Assembly: GCA_964370435.1 (NCBI GenBank)
Contig: CAYJJG010000005.1
Coordinates: 1 to 64,000, forward strand
Length of the DNA stretch: 64,000 nt
Source: CALVGQ01 sp964370435
Lineage (GTDB): Bacteria; Bacillota_I; Bacilli_A; Erysipelotrichales; Erysipelotrichaceae
Direction: 5' to 3'
In this document: positions 37,280 through 46,484 of the stretch, in pieces
How positions within the stretch are numbered: the stretch's first letter is position 1
How the letters are laid out: each line of letters begins with the position of its first letter
Position numbers and translations under genes: made by a program
Notes under the pieces: model-generated
Told to the model about the DNA's origin: nothing
Database searches by the model: none
Seen by the model: the letters and a program-made list of their open reading frames with translations, nothing else

Positions 37280-37855
37280 ATGAATGAAATTAATGTGAAT
37301 ACTATTATCAAAGACGATAATCCTTTATTAAGGGAAAAATCGCAAGAAGTTGTTTTACCTTTGAGTAAAGAAGACAAAGATTTTTTAAATGCACTATATA
37401 CTTATGTAGAAGAATCCACTAACCCTGAACTTGCTGAAAAGAAGCAGCTAAAACCTGCAGTAGGTATTGCAGCAATACAAGTAGGTGTGGCTAAAAAGTT
37501 ATGTGCTATTGTTTGTGAAGATGAACAAGCAACACAAGAAAATCCACGCTACCACAAATATGCTTTAGCAAATCCTAAAATTATATCTTATTCAGCCAAC
37601 AAAGCTTATCTTAAAGGTGGCGAGGGTTGTTTATCAGTAGCTAATCAACATGAGGGTTATGTTGTAAGAAGTGCTAGAATAAAAGTACAAGGTTATGATT
37701 TATTACAAGATAAATTTATAACTATTAGAGCAACTGGATATCTTGCGATAGTTTTACAGCATGAAATTGATCATTTTGATGGGATATTGTTTTATGACCG
37801 CATCAATAAACTAAGTCCTTTCAAAGAAATCGATAATGCATTAGTCATTGATTAA
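37280..37855 (+). CDS. def: Peptide deformylase (long Gram-positive type)
   Basis: The product is 191 residues. It removes the formyl group from nascent peptides. Motif 1 is GIAAIQVGV, motif 2 GGEGCLSV (metal Cys), motif 3 QHEIDHFDG (HExxH). The longer N-terminal half and ~190-residue length fit type 2 enzymes of Gram-positives. A good promoter lies upstream; RNase J follows 83 bp later, probably with its own TATAAT element near 37869-37875. Confidence 0.94.
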   Translation: MNEINVNTIIKDDNPLLREKSQEVVLPLSKEDKDFLNALYTYVEESTNPELAEKKQLKPAVGIAAIQVGVAKKLCAIVCEDEQATQENPRYHKYALANPKIISYSANKAYLKGGEGCLSVANQHEGYVVRSARIKVQGYDLLQDKFITIRATGYLAIVLQHEIDHFDGILFYDRINKLSPFKEIDNALVID

Positions 37856-37938
37856 ACTTTTAGTACTATGTTATAATTTACACAACGTAGCAGTGAGATA
37901 AAAAAAATATATAATAATAATTGTAGAAAGAGGTTAAC

Positions 37939-39723
37939 ATGAGTGAAGTAACAAGAAACAACACATCTAGAAAAAACACAAAAAAAAGAACAGCCGAATA
38001 CGACTATAATAATAATGATACTTTAATCTATGCCCTTGGAGGTTTAGGTGAAGTAGGCAAAAATATGTACTGTATTGAACACGACGATGAAATCATTATC
38101 GTTGACTGTGGAGTAATTTTTCCTGACGAAGAATTATTAGGAGTAGATTATGTTATTCCTGATTATTCTTATTTAATACGTAATTCTAAAAAAATTAAAG
38201 CTTTAGTAATTACCCATGGACATGAAGATCATATCGGAGGAATACCCTTTTTTCTTCAATCGATACCTTTAAAAATGATTTATGCTCCTCGTTTTGCTTG
38301 TGCACTTATTCGTAAAAAATTAGATGAGCGCAGAATGTCAAAACAAGTTAAACTTATTGAAATTAATGAAGAATCAAGAATCCAAACTAAACATTTTAAT
38401 TTAGGATTCTTTAATACCATCCACTCTACTCCCGATTCTCTTGGTGTTTTAATTAATACTCCTAATGGAAGAATCGTAGAAACTGGAGATTTTAAATTTG
38501 ACTTGAGCCCTGTTGAGTCTAATGCTGACTATCAAAAAATGGCTTATATTGGACAAATTGGTGTAACTCTCTTAATGAGTGATTCTACCAATTCTGCAGT
38601 CACAGGCTTTTCTATCAGTGAGAAGAAAGTTGCTAAATCTTTATTAGATATCGCTAGAAGAATACCAGGACGTTTAATTGTAGCAACTTTTGCATCTAAT
38701 GTTTATCGTGTACAACAAATTATTGAGGCTGCCATTGCTTGTGATCGAAAAATTATAATCTTTGGACGCTCTATGGAAAATGTAGTTGAAACAGGTCGAG
38801 CTATGGGGATTATCAAAGCTAAAGCTTCTAATTTCATTAAACCAGAACAACTAAAACAAGTTCCCGCTAATAAAGTATGTTTAATATGTACTGGAAGCCA
38901 AGGTGAGCCACTTGCTGCACTAAGTAGAATTGCGAATGGTACACACCGTTATGTAACTGTTCAGCCAGGTGATAGTATTGTATTCTCATCAAGTCCTATT
39001 CCAGGTAATGCCATGAGTGTTACTCAAGTAGTTAATAAGTTAACTCGTGCTGGAGCTGATGTTATGGTTAATAGTCCACTAACTTCACTACATACCACAG
39101 GACATGCTGGACAAGATGAGCAAAAATTAATGCTTCAGCTTATTAAACCTGAATATTTTATGCCTGTTCATGGCGAGTATAAAATGCAAAAAATTCATGC
39201 AGCATCAGCAGTAGAAACGGGAGTAAAGGCAGAAAATACCTTCATTTGTTCAAATGGTGATGTCGTGGTAATGCGCGATGGTAAGTGTTTCATGTCAAAT
39301 AATCGTATTCAATCTGACGATATCTATGTTGATGGCTATGATGCTACAGGTTTATCAACCGCAGTTATCCGTGATCGCCATATCTTAGCAGGTAGTGGTT
39401 TAGTTGCTGTTATTGTAAGTATTGATTCACGTTATAACAAAATCCTATGTAAACCAAATATTGTATCTCGTGGATTTGTATATATCAAAGAGAGCCAAAC
39501 TTTACTTAAAGAGGCTGAAATGGTAGTTTACGAAGCATTAAAGAAAAAAATGCAACAAAAAACAACCTTTGGAGAATTAAAAAATTGTGTCCGCGGATCA
39601 CTTGAGCCTTTCCTTTATAAGAAAACTAATAGAAATCCTATTGTAATTCCAGTAATCCTAAATCAAAAGGCTGCAATGATAAGTCCTCAGCCTAAAAAAA
39701 CTAAACAAGCTAAAAAAGCATAG
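37939..39723 (+). CDS. rnjA: Ribonuclease J
   Basis: The product is 594 residues. It is a metallo-beta-lactamase/beta-CASP RNase acting as endonuclease and 5'-3' exonuclease in mRNA decay and rRNA maturation. THGHEDHIGG is the zinc motif, with TGDFKFD, LMSDSTNS, the beta-CASP FASNVYRVQQI and CTGSQGEP blocks, and HTTGHAGQDE and MPVHGEYKM at the end. A basic, low-complexity N-terminal ~25 residues and a KKTKQAKKA C-terminal tail are extra. AAAGAGG precedes the ATG. RnjA versus RnjB cannot be settled; a single RNase J is common in this group. Confidence 0.94.
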   Translation: MSEVTRNNTSRKNTKKRTAEYDYNNNDTLIYALGGLGEVGKNMYCIEHDDEIIIVDCGVIFPDEELLGVDYVIPDYSYLIRNSKKIKALVITHGHEDHIGGIPFFLQSIPLKMIYAPRFACALIRKKLDERRMSKQVKLIEINEESRIQTKHFNLGFFNTIHSTPDSLGVLINTPNGRIVETGDFKFDLSPVESNADYQKMAYIGQIGVTLLMSDSTNSAVTGFSISEKKVAKSLLDIARRIPGRLIVATFASNVYRVQQIIEAAIACDRKIIIFGRSMENVVETGRAMGIIKAKASNFIKPEQLKQVPANKVCLICTGSQGEPLAALSRIANGTHRYVTVQPGDSIVFSSSPIPGNAMSVTQVVNKLTRAGADVMVNSPLTSLHTTGHAGQDEQKLMLQLIKPEYFMPVHGEYKMQKIHAASAVETGVKAENTFICSNGDVVVMRDGKCFMSNNRIQSDDIYVDGYDATGLSTAVIRDRHILAGSGLVAVIVSIDSRYNKILCKPNIVSRGFVYIKESQTLLKEAEMVVYEALKKKMQQKTTFGELKNCVRGSLEPFLYKKTNRNPIVIPVILNQKAAMISPQPKKTKQAKKA

Positions 39724-39724
39724 T

Positions 39725-39756
39725 ACCTATAAAGTAAAACTTTATAGGTTTTTTTA
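39725..39756 (+). terminator. Terminator after RNase J
   Basis: ACCTATAAAGT / ACTTTATAGGT stem with AAA loop, then a seven-T run. Confidence 0.9.
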
Positions 39757-39816
39757 TTACTAGATGAGGTATGAAGACTAAACAAACATCCATACTAGTA
39801 ACTAGGAGGTCATGGT

Positions 39817-40269
39817 ATGCAAACAAATCAAGCAGTAATCGATGATTTAACTACACTATTAGAAGGAACAAGTATGGGTATTAATACGTTTTTAAGCTAT
39901 TTAAAAGAAGTGCAAGCACTTCCCTTAAAAGAAGCACTAGTTAATGCTGTTGAAGTATTTAAAAAACATGATAAAGCACTTCGTGAACATATAGTCAATT
40001 GCGGAGAATGTGCTAGTGAAGATACAAAAATATCTGTAATGATGGCAGAATTTATGGAAAAAATGAAAGCTCAAGTAGCTAGTGATGATCGAAGTTTACT
40101 CGATCTTGCCACAAATGGCATTGATATGGCACTTAAGGCGGTTAAAGACTTTAAGAAAAAGCATCAAGACTTAAGAGAAGATTGCCTTGATGCTATTAAT
40201 GCAATGGAAGATGATTACAAAAAAATCTATCAAACTTTGATAGACTTAAAACTTAATGAAGTTAGTTAA
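39817..40269 (+). CDS. Ferritin-like four-helix protein (DUF2383-like)
   Basis: The product is 150 residues, wholly helical by composition. LLEGTSMGINTFLSYLKEVQ at the start resembles DUF2383-type ferritin-like domains, with KHDKALREHI following. The two Cys (CGEC) after helix 2 are unusual. No metal site can be assigned with confidence, so a stress or storage role is only a family-level guess. CTAGGAGGTC precedes the ATG. Monocistronic, with terminators both sides. Confidence 0.6.
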   Translation: MQTNQAVIDDLTTLLEGTSMGINTFLSYLKEVQALPLKEALVNAVEVFKKHDKALREHIVNCGECASEDTKISVMMAEFMEKMKAQVASDDRSLLDLATNGIDMALKAVKDFKKKHQDLREDCLDAINAMEDDYKKIYQTLIDLKLNEVS

Positions 40270-40302
40270 TGAATTTGATACCCAATCAAATTCATTTTTA
40301 TA
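40268..40302. terminator. Convergent terminator after the ferritin-like gene
   Basis: AATGAATTTGAT / ATCAAATTCATT stem (40268-40279, 40285-40296) with a 5-nt loop and T-rich tail. It overlaps the approach to the next minus-strand stop. Confidence 0.85.
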
Positions 40303-40732
40303 TTATTGTGTATACCCCTAGTGCTACTACAAACATAAAGATAAAACCAGTAATCATCATTAACAATACTTTAGAATATCCAGGTGGAATTATCATCTGT
40401 TTTTTATCCATTAATTTAATTATTGGATGAAGTTTAAAATAATAGGTTGAAGTAGATAGTATTAAACTTATAATAGCTACAAATTTAATAAAATCATTTC
40501 CAACAAAAACAATAACTAGCAATAATAAAATAAACATTGTTTTAGTTCCTGCAACCCAGTTTGCCATGTATTTAGCAAACATATGTTCCAATTCGTTTTC
40601 CTTAGATTTATGCCATTGTTCAAAGATTGAAACGCCATTACCAAATTTGAAGTCTGGAATAAAATACAAAATGATCACATTCAGTGATTCTAAAATAACA
40701 AATAATATAATAACAATGTCTAAAATATTCAT
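40298..40732 (-). CDS. Small four-helix membrane protein, family not recognised
   Basis: The product is 144 residues with four hydrophobic segments (~4-25, 62-80, 82-97, 120-142). A conserved-looking loop after helix 1 contains PDFKFGNGVSIFEQWHKSKEN, partly amphipathic. AAGTAGAGGTTAG precedes the ATG. It shares no operon with its neighbours. No motif indicates transport or catalysis. Confidence 0.7.
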   Translation of the reverse strand: MNILDIVIILFVILESLNVIILYFIPDFKFGNGVSIFEQWHKSKENELEHMFAKYMANWVAGTKTMFILLLLVIVFVGNDFIKFVAIISLILSTSTYYFKLHPIIKLMDKKQMIIPPGYSKVLLMMITGFIFMFVVALGVYTII

Positions 40733-40899
40733 TCTAACCTCTACTTCTATAAATTACATTTTTAATTATCGTCTATTTTTATTTAAAAGTAAAGTGATAA
40801 ATCATGCGAATTTTAGTTATTTTCCATAATGTTCCAATATATTTAAATACATTTTTTTAATGTACCTTAATTAATTTCCTAACGAAAAATCATATTTTC

Positions 40900-40979
40900 T
40901 TTTTCTGAAATAATATTAAAATATTTCAGAAAAAACATCATTTGTCCATCATTGTATGTTATACTTGCAACATAACATA
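40900..40979 (+). promoter_or_regulatory. Two inverted repeats upstream of the M24 peptidase gene
   Basis: TTTTTCTGAAATA (40900-40912) and its exact complement TATTTCAGAAAAA (40922-40934), 13-bp arms, 9-nt loop; then TATGTTA (40955-40961) and TAACATA (40973-40979). The second lies 19 bp before the start codon. They are possible operators; the first could also be an orphan terminator. Confidence 0.5.
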
Positions 40980-40998
40980 TAAAATGAGGAGGATAGAA

Positions 40999-42144
40999 AT
41001 GAAATCTTTAAGACAAGCTTGTTATGAAACAATGTTAGAAAATCAATTTGATGGTTTACTTTATGCTGTTGGGGCAAATTTTCAATATCTTACAAATACC
41101 CAACATTTTTTTTGGCAACGTAGTTGCATGAACAATTTAGGACCACACGGTAGTGCTCAAAATTACCCACAAGCATTAGTTTATGTTAATCAATCAGGTC
41201 AGATGACAATTATCGCAACCCCAGCAATCGCAAAGGAATTTAGTGATCATACTGTTGTAGTTTCCTATTTTGATCAAATGGAGGATACTTTGGCATCAAT
41301 AATTACCTCTAAGCGCCTTGGGATTGGATTAGATTGCCATGAATGGCTTATCGCTACTTTAAAAGAGGTAGATAGCTCAATTGAATGTGTAGAAGCTGAA
41401 GACTTATTTAAAGAATTAAGATGCATTAAAACACCTGAGGAAATTGAACAACTTAGGAAATTAGCAAAATTTACTGATGATGCTATTATGAGTGTCGTAA
41501 AACGCATCAAAAAAGGCATGAGTCAACTTGAAGTTGAACAAATGATTATGCAATATGGATTAGACCATGGTATTCAAGATTTTGCCTTCTCACCTACTGC
41601 AGGTTTTAAAACTAGAGGTACTTTTACACCTGAACAAAACTTTGAATTTGACCGTACTAACACCCTGGAAGAAGGTACAGGCATTGCCTTTGATGTTGGG
41701 TATATGGATAATGGCTACTGCAGTGACTGGGGAAGAACAGTATATTATAAAAAAGCGTCAGATTATCTAAAGAAAGGCTATGCTGCACTACAAGCTGGAC
41801 AACAATATATGGTATCGAAGATTGTCCCTTATAAAACTAATGTTAACGAGTTGTATGACCTTGTATTAGAAGAAGTAACTCGTCAAGGTTATAGCGATGT
41901 GCTTCGCTTTAAGGAACAAAAAATGCTTGGACATCAAATTGGTATTGATTGTCATGAATACCCTATGCTTAGACCTAGCGAAGATTTTATTTTAAAACCT
42001 GGCATGGTATTTTGTAGTGAACCTAAAATGATGTTTGAGGGCGAATGCTACATGCGTGTTGAAGATATGATATTAGTAACAGAAACAGGAGCTGAATTCT
42101 TAACGACTTTTGATCGTGAATTATTCGAATTTGACAATGATTAA
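40999..42144 (+). CDS. M24-family (Xaa-Pro type) metallopeptidase
   Basis: Start ATG 40999 (381 residues) after GAGGAGGATAG; the ORF from 40942 runs through the promoter. The N-terminal creatinase-like domain (~1-130) is followed by the pita-bread domain with metal ligands in AFDVGYMDNGYCSDWGRT (two Asp), GHQIGIDCHE (His), CSEPKMMFEG (Glu) and MRVEDM (Glu). Substrate unknown: aminopeptidase P, prolidase or a non-peptidase relative. The following VOC gene overlaps by 8 bp. Confidence 0.9.
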   Translation: MKSLRQACYETMLENQFDGLLYAVGANFQYLTNTQHFFWQRSCMNNLGPHGSAQNYPQALVYVNQSGQMTIIATPAIAKEFSDHTVVVSYFDQMEDTLASIITSKRLGIGLDCHEWLIATLKEVDSSIECVEAEDLFKELRCIKTPEEIEQLRKLAKFTDDAIMSVVKRIKKGMSQLEVEQMIMQYGLDHGIQDFAFSPTAGFKTRGTFTPEQNFEFDRTNTLEEGTGIAFDVGYMDNGYCSDWGRTVYYKKASDYLKKGYAALQAGQQYMVSKIVPYKTNVNELYDLVLEEVTRQGYSDVLRFKEQKMLGHQIGIDCHEYPMLRPSEDFILKPGMVFCSEPKMMFEGECYMRVEDMILVTETGAEFLTTFDRELFEFDND

Positions 42145-42469
42145 TTTTTATAAATCAAAAGATCTAACTGCTACCAAAGCATTCTATACTAAATTAAATC
42201 TAACGATCTATTTTGAAAATGAAAATTCTATAATTTTAGATAGCCAAGAAGGCATGATTGGTTTTGTATATGATGAAAAGGCACTCCCTCCCGCTTATTC
42301 TTGTGTATCATTCGATTTGAAAGATATCAAAGAAGTCAATGCAGTCTATCAAGAAGTAAAGGATATTGCTACTACTGAGCCACATCATCACCCGCAATTT
42401 CCTGTGTATTCTTTCTTTCTAAAAGATCCCAATGGAATTAATGTAGAATACCAAACAATAATAAGATAA
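42137..42469 (+). CDS. VOC-superfamily (glyoxalase-like) protein
   Basis: About 110 residues from ATG 42137, which overlaps the end of the peptidase gene and is therefore likely coupled to it. Two beta-alpha-beta-beta-beta repeats of the vicinal-oxygen-chelate fold can be traced: MINFYKSKDL..FYTKLNLTIYFEN, and YSCVSFDLKD..HHHPQFPVYSFFLKDPNGINVEYQ. The longer ORF from 42110 is discounted. Metal ligands and substrate are not clear. Confidence 0.75.
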   Translation: MINFYKSKDLTATKAFYTKLNLTIYFENENSIILDSQEGMIGFVYDEKALPPAYSCVSFDLKDIKEVNAVYQEVKDIATTEPHHHPQFPVYSFFLKDPNGINVEYQTIIR

Positions 42470-42474
42470 TAAGC

Positions 42475-42502
42475 AAAAAAAACAGGTCTACCTGTTTTTT
42501 TT
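42475..42502. terminator. Bidirectional terminator between VOC gene and aldo/keto reductase
   Basis: AAAAAACAGG / CCTGTTTTTT stem with a 4-nt loop and T tracts on both strands. Confidence 0.88.
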
Positions 42503-42523
42503 ATTTAACTACATCTTTATTTA

Positions 42524-43729
42524 TTATTTCTTCTTAACTTTCAAAAATTTACTTGCAATTGTTAAAACATAGCGCACAAATTTCATATCTAATCTTTTAT
42601 GTGCTTCTTTTAACTTCACTGGGATATCAATTTTTTGTGGGCAATATTGTTTACACTTACCACAACTAGTACATGAAGGTGCACCTGATTGAACTCCCCC
42701 TAAGGTACCAGTACATTTCCCAGCATACTGTAGCTTCACGAGTCCAGGATTTTTAAAATAATAAGTACTGTTATAATCATTAAAGGTCCCTGGAATATCC
42801 ACACCAAAAGGACATGGCATACAATAATTACATCCAGTACAAGGAACTTTCATCAGTTCCTTATAAACTTCTTTAACTTCATTAATAACTACTAATTCTT
42901 CTTTTGTCATTGAATTAGCAGAGGTGATACAGGCTACTTCAACATTTTCTTCGATATGTGCTTTTACATTCATACCACTTAATACTGTTGATACACCTGC
43001 ATGATTCATTACAAACTTTAAAGCCCAATATGCTGGACTATGTTTTTCTCTATAGTTATTTAAAATTTCTTTTACTTTATCAGGTGCATTATTTGCTAAA
43101 GAGCCGCCGCGTAGTGGTTCCATCACAACAACACCTATACCAAGTTCTTCAGCTTTTTGTAACCCTGCAAGCCCTGCTTGATTGTGCTCATCTAAATAAT
43201 TAAATTGGATTTGACAAAAATCCCATGAATAAGCTTCAAGTATTTTTATAAATTCATCCGGTCTTCCATGAAATGAAAACCCAATATATTTTATTTGACC
43301 ACTTGCTTTTTTATCCATAATGAATTCTTCAATACCAAACGAAACTAATTTTTGCCAATCAGTGATACTACTTAACATATGCATCAAATAAAAATCTATA
43401 GTATCAGTACTTAATCTATTAAGTTGTGTTGTAAAGTATTTTTCTATTTGTTCTTTTTTAGTAACTAGATAAGCTGGAAGTTTATCGGCAATATATACTT
43501 GACTACGAATATTATATTGTTTTATAAACTCTCCTAGTATAACTTCACTTCTTCCTGCATGATAAGGATAAGCAGTATCAAAATAATTAACACCTTGATC
43601 ATACGCAAGCTTAAGTTGCGCAAAAGTTTCTTCTTTATTGATCACTCCACCTTTTGATGGAAATCGCATACATCCATATCCTAAAAGCGATATATCTGGA
43701 CCATTTTTAACCAGTTTTCTATATAACAT
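42524..43729 (-). CDS. Aldo/keto reductase with C-terminal 4Fe-4S domain
   Basis: The product is 401 residues. The TIM-barrel AKR domain (~1-280) has FDTAYPYHAGRSE with the catalytic Asp and Tyr, KLPAYL with the Lys, and DFYLMHML. The C-terminal ferredoxin-like region has two clusters: C-x2-C-x2-C-x2-CP (CTGCNYCMPCP) and C-x2-C-x2-C-x3-CP (CTSCGKCKQYCP). Such fusions occur in anaerobes; electron transfer through the clusters is presumed. TAAGGAGAAA precedes the ATG. Substrate unknown. Confidence 0.9.
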   Translation of the reverse strand: MLYRKLVKNGPDISLLGYGCMRFPSKGGVINKEETFAQLKLAYDQGVNYFDTAYPYHAGRSEVILGEFIKQYNIRSQVYIADKLPAYLVTKKEQIEKYFTTQLNRLSTDTIDFYLMHMLSSITDWQKLVSFGIEEFIMDKKASGQIKYIGFSFHGRPDEFIKILEAYSWDFCQIQFNYLDEHNQAGLAGLQKAEELGIGVVVMEPLRGGSLANNAPDKVKEILNNYREKHSPAYWALKFVMNHAGVSTVLSGMNVKAHIEENVEVACITSANSMTKEELVVINEVKEVYKELMKVPCTGCNYCMPCPFGVDIPGTFNDYNSTYYFKNPGLVKLQYAGKCTGTLGGVQSGAPSCTSCGKCKQYCPQKIDIPVKLKEAHKRLDMKFVRYVLTIASKFLKVKKK

Positions 43730-43887
43730 AAATTTTCTCCTTACATCCCTGAAGATTTAACTAGAAACATAACCTTAATCTACATAGTGCATCAAACTCT
43801 TTATAAATAGTTATTATTATACACTAAGCAAATAGCAATTGAAACTATATTTTATACATCGAAAATCGTCACTAACCTTTTTTAATT

Positions 43888-44460
43888 TCATGCACTAACA
43901 ATGCTGTGCATAAGCAATTGGATACATTGCACTAGTTTTTCTGTAATTTTATAATCACCATTATGTTTAGCCCAATCACTATTATAACCACGTAATATAA
44001 CCAAAATCATAGCGGTAATTTCTTCTACATTTAAATCCTCTTTAAACTGTTTTTTCTTTATACCTTGATTTAAAATTGTACTAATTAATCGATTGATTTT
44101 TCTTTCATCTCTTAAATACACTGAAGCTCCTTCTTTAAAGGTAGCTAAATTTATAACTTGGCAAGCTTCTACACCATTCATTTCTGTTTTTTCAGCATAG
44201 CGGTGTACTAGTGTCAGTAAGTTTGATGTTTCATCTTCAGAGTAAGTAATCGAAGTTAAATAATCATCCATATCTTGATAAAAAAGCTCTGCTAAGTCGT
44301 TTTTTTCTGGGAAATAGTGGTAGAATGATCCAACACTTAAATTTAATTCTTTACATAGCGTGCGAACTTTAATATTTTCATAACCATATTTTTGAATAAT
44401 TGGGCGAATTTGTTCTAGCAATTCACTTCTTCTTGTTTCATATTTTAATGATTTTTTCAT
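43888..44460 (-). CDS. TetR-family transcriptional regulator
   Basis: I prefer the second ATG (44458-44460; 190 residues), since GGAAGGA touches the first ATG. The N-terminal helix-turn-helix (IIQKYGYENIKVRTLCKELNLSVGSFYHYFPEKNDL, in pieces) is canonical TetR. The ~140-residue C-terminal domain would bind an unknown ligand. It lies downstream of the flavoprotein gene on the same strand, with a terminator between. The flavoprotein promoter carries tandem TTAGAACGTGTT repeats that are plausible binding sites for this protein; no such repeat is seen at its own start. Confidence 0.9.
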   Translation of the reverse strand: MKKSLKYETRRSELLEQIRPIIQKYGYENIKVRTLCKELNLSVGSFYHYFPEKNDLAELFYQDMDDYLTSITYSEDETSNLLTLVHRYAEKTEMNGVEACQVINLATFKEGASVYLRDERKINRLISTILNQGIKKKQFKEDLNVEEITAMILVILRGYNSDWAKHNGDYKITEKLVQCIQLLMHSIVSA

Positions 44461-44500
44461 GGTCGTCATTCCTTCCTATACTATTTTACTACGCTTAATT

Positions 44501-44530
44501 AAAAAATAAAAGAACAAGCTTTGCTTGTCC
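44501..44530 (-). terminator. Terminator after the flavoprotein gene
   Basis: GACAAGC-AAA-GCTTGTTC hairpin on the minus strand followed by TTTTATTTTTT. Confidence 0.88.
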
Positions 44531-44538
44531 TTCAATTC

Positions 44539-46365
44539 TTATTTAGTAAATGCTGCTGCATTTTCTCCAGCGATACGTCCAAATACCACTGTATCAGTTA
44601 GTGCATTTCCACCTAGACGATTTGATCCATGAATTCCACCTGTTACTTCTCCTGCTGCATAAAGCCCTAAAATAACATTTCCTTCAGTATCTAAAACTTC
44701 TGTTTCAGTATTAATTTCTACACCACCCATAGTATGGTGAACAGTTGGAACTCTTTCAGCTGCATAATATGGACCATCATTGATACCATCATGAACTTGC
44801 TCAGTGTCAGCAAATAAAGTACGTCCAAAGGCATCAGCTTGACCCTCATATTCGCCACCTAAACAATATTTATTATATTCTTCAACAGTAGCCACTAAAT
44901 TCTCTTTTGGTACTCCTATCATTACCGCTAACTCTTCAAGCGTATCAGCTTTATAGGCACGACCTTGTTCCACTAAAGAATCAATAGATTCACCAAAATT
45001 ATTTAATATATCCCCTGTTGGATAACTATCGCTATCCATAACAATAAACATTGTATTCTCTTCTTGACTTAATAGGCCTAATGTCATAGTATCTCGTCTT
45101 CCGCCTTCGTCTACAAAACGATTACCATCTAAATTAACAAAGATTCGACTTTCTACTCCGTGTTCAATATTACCTGATAAACTTCCTGTTTCTTTATCGC
45201 CTAATGGTAGTAATTGAATATTATCCATTTGCACAAGATTCGCGCCAATTTTTTCAGCCATTACAATCCCATCACCAGTAATAGAAGTTGTATTAGTACT
45301 TGGAATACCAGCATCTAATAATGGCCATTTTTGAGAATCTGTAGTGTATTCTTCACGAAGTTCAATGCTTTGACCAAATCCACCTGTAGCTAAAACTACA
45401 CCGTTAGTAGCATTAACACTAATCATATTACCTGTTTTTCCTGTAGCTACTACTCCTGTAACTACGCCATTTTCTACAACTAACTCTTCAGCAGTTGTGT
45501 TGTAAAGCATAGTGATTCCTTCATGTTCATCCATATAATTTTGATATGTTATAAAGAATCCTGAACCTTTTGGCTCAACCGGTGCGTGAGCTCTTTGCCA
45601 AAGACCACCAGTTACTGTAAAAGTTCCTTCTTTAAATTCCATACCTAAAGATTGTAGCCATTCTACTCCAGCCCAAGCACCTTCAACTAATGTTGCGACT
45701 AATTCTGGATTTCCTTCTTCATCGCCACCTTCAAAGGTTTGTGTGTAGTGTAACTCAACACTATCTTCATTCATTAATGCTGTTTCACTACCATCATCAA
45801 CAGCATTTAAAGCACCCCCTGCAAGGGTTGTATTTCCACCCATTTGAGCTGTTTTTTCGATTACTATAACCGTCTTTCCAGCTTGATTTGCGGTAACAGC
45901 TGCTGCCATACCGGCACCACCAGCACCAATTACAACAACATCAGCTTCATATGTTTTATCTTCTTCTTTAGCAACTTCTGCACCTTTATTTGCTAAATAA
46001 GAGTTCACTGTTTCCTCTGTTGCGCCTGCTTCTTTCATTGCTGATGCTACAGCATCAATAATCCCTTGATTAGTATTAGTAGCACCTGTTACTACATCCC
46101 ATCCTAAAGCTTGTTCAGCAATAATTTTGTCCACTGCAACAAGAACAGCTTCTTTTCCTATTCCTGCAGTTTCAGTATGCTCTACTTCGATCTCTACAAT
46201 GGATGCAGCATCAAAAGTAACAGTTAAGGTCATAGGAGCATATCCTTGCCCTTCTACTTCGTATTCACCAGCATTAAATAATGCACCTTCAGGTAAATCA
46301 GTGTTTGTATTGTTTGTGCAGCCAACAATCATCATTAGTGACAACAATAATAATAGTTTCTTCAT
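44539..46365 (-). CDS. Extracellular FMN/FAD lipoprotein reductase (flavocytochrome/UrdA-like)
   Basis: The product is 608 residues. The lipoprotein signal has lipobox IVGC (Cys16). Residues ~30-125 are an FMN-binding domain whose DVVTGATNTNQ supplies the Thr for covalent flavinylation. The FAD_binding_2 / fumarate reductase domain follows: DVVVIGAGGAGMAAAV dinucleotide fold, GGNTTLAGGALNA, VHHTMGGVEI, and HGSNRLGGNALTD. No heme CxxCH is present. The family includes urocanate, fumarate and methacrylate reductases fed by extracytoplasmic electron transfer in Gram-positives; the acceptor here is unknown. Promoter and tandem operators lie upstream; no ApbE flavin transferase is in the window. 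Confidence 0.88.
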   Translation of the reverse strand: MKKLLLLLSLMMIVGCTNNTNTDLPEGALFNAGEYEVEGQGYAPMTLTVTFDAASIVEIEVEHTETAGIGKEAVLVAVDKIIAEQALGWDVVTGATNTNQGIIDAVASAMKEAGATEETVNSYLANKGAEVAKEEDKTYEADVVVIGAGGAGMAAAVTANQAGKTVIVIEKTAQMGGNTTLAGGALNAVDDGSETALMNEDSVELHYTQTFEGGDEEGNPELVATLVEGAWAGVEWLQSLGMEFKEGTFTVTGGLWQRAHAPVEPKGSGFFITYQNYMDEHEGITMLYNTTAEELVVENGVVTGVVATGKTGNMISVNATNGVVLATGGFGQSIELREEYTTDSQKWPLLDAGIPSTNTTSITGDGIVMAEKIGANLVQMDNIQLLPLGDKETGSLSGNIEHGVESRIFVNLDGNRFVDEGGRRDTMTLGLLSQEENTMFIVMDSDSYPTGDILNNFGESIDSLVEQGRAYKADTLEELAVMIGVPKENLVATVEEYNKYCLGGEYEGQADAFGRTLFADTEQVHDGINDGPYYAAERVPTVHHTMGGVEINTETEVLDTEGNVILGLYAAGEVTGGIHGSNRLGGNALTDTVVFGRIAGENAAAFTK

Positions 46366-46385
46366 TTTTTTCTCCCCTTTATGTT

Positions 46386-46413
46386 TTAGAACGTGTTTTA
46401 GAACGTGTTCTAA
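46386..46413 (-). promoter_or_regulatory. Tandem operator repeats at the flavoprotein promoter
   Basis: TTAGAACGTGTT occurs twice back to back (46386-46397, 46398-46409). The second extends to the palindrome TTAGAAC-GT-GTTCTAA (46398-46413). The placement just downstream of the -10 suits a repressor such as the TetR protein encoded nearby. Confidence 0.75.
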
Positions 46414-46417
46414 TTTA

Positions 46418-46445
46418 ATTATATTAATTAATCTATCAAAGTCAA
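46418..46445 (-). promoter_or_regulatory. Promoter of the flavoprotein gene
   Basis: Minus strand TTGACT (46440-46445), 16-bp spacer, TATAAT (46418-46423). Confidence 0.85.
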
Positions 46446-46484
46446 GGCATTAGTTATTTATTTAACAAATAGGAGTTCCTAAAT

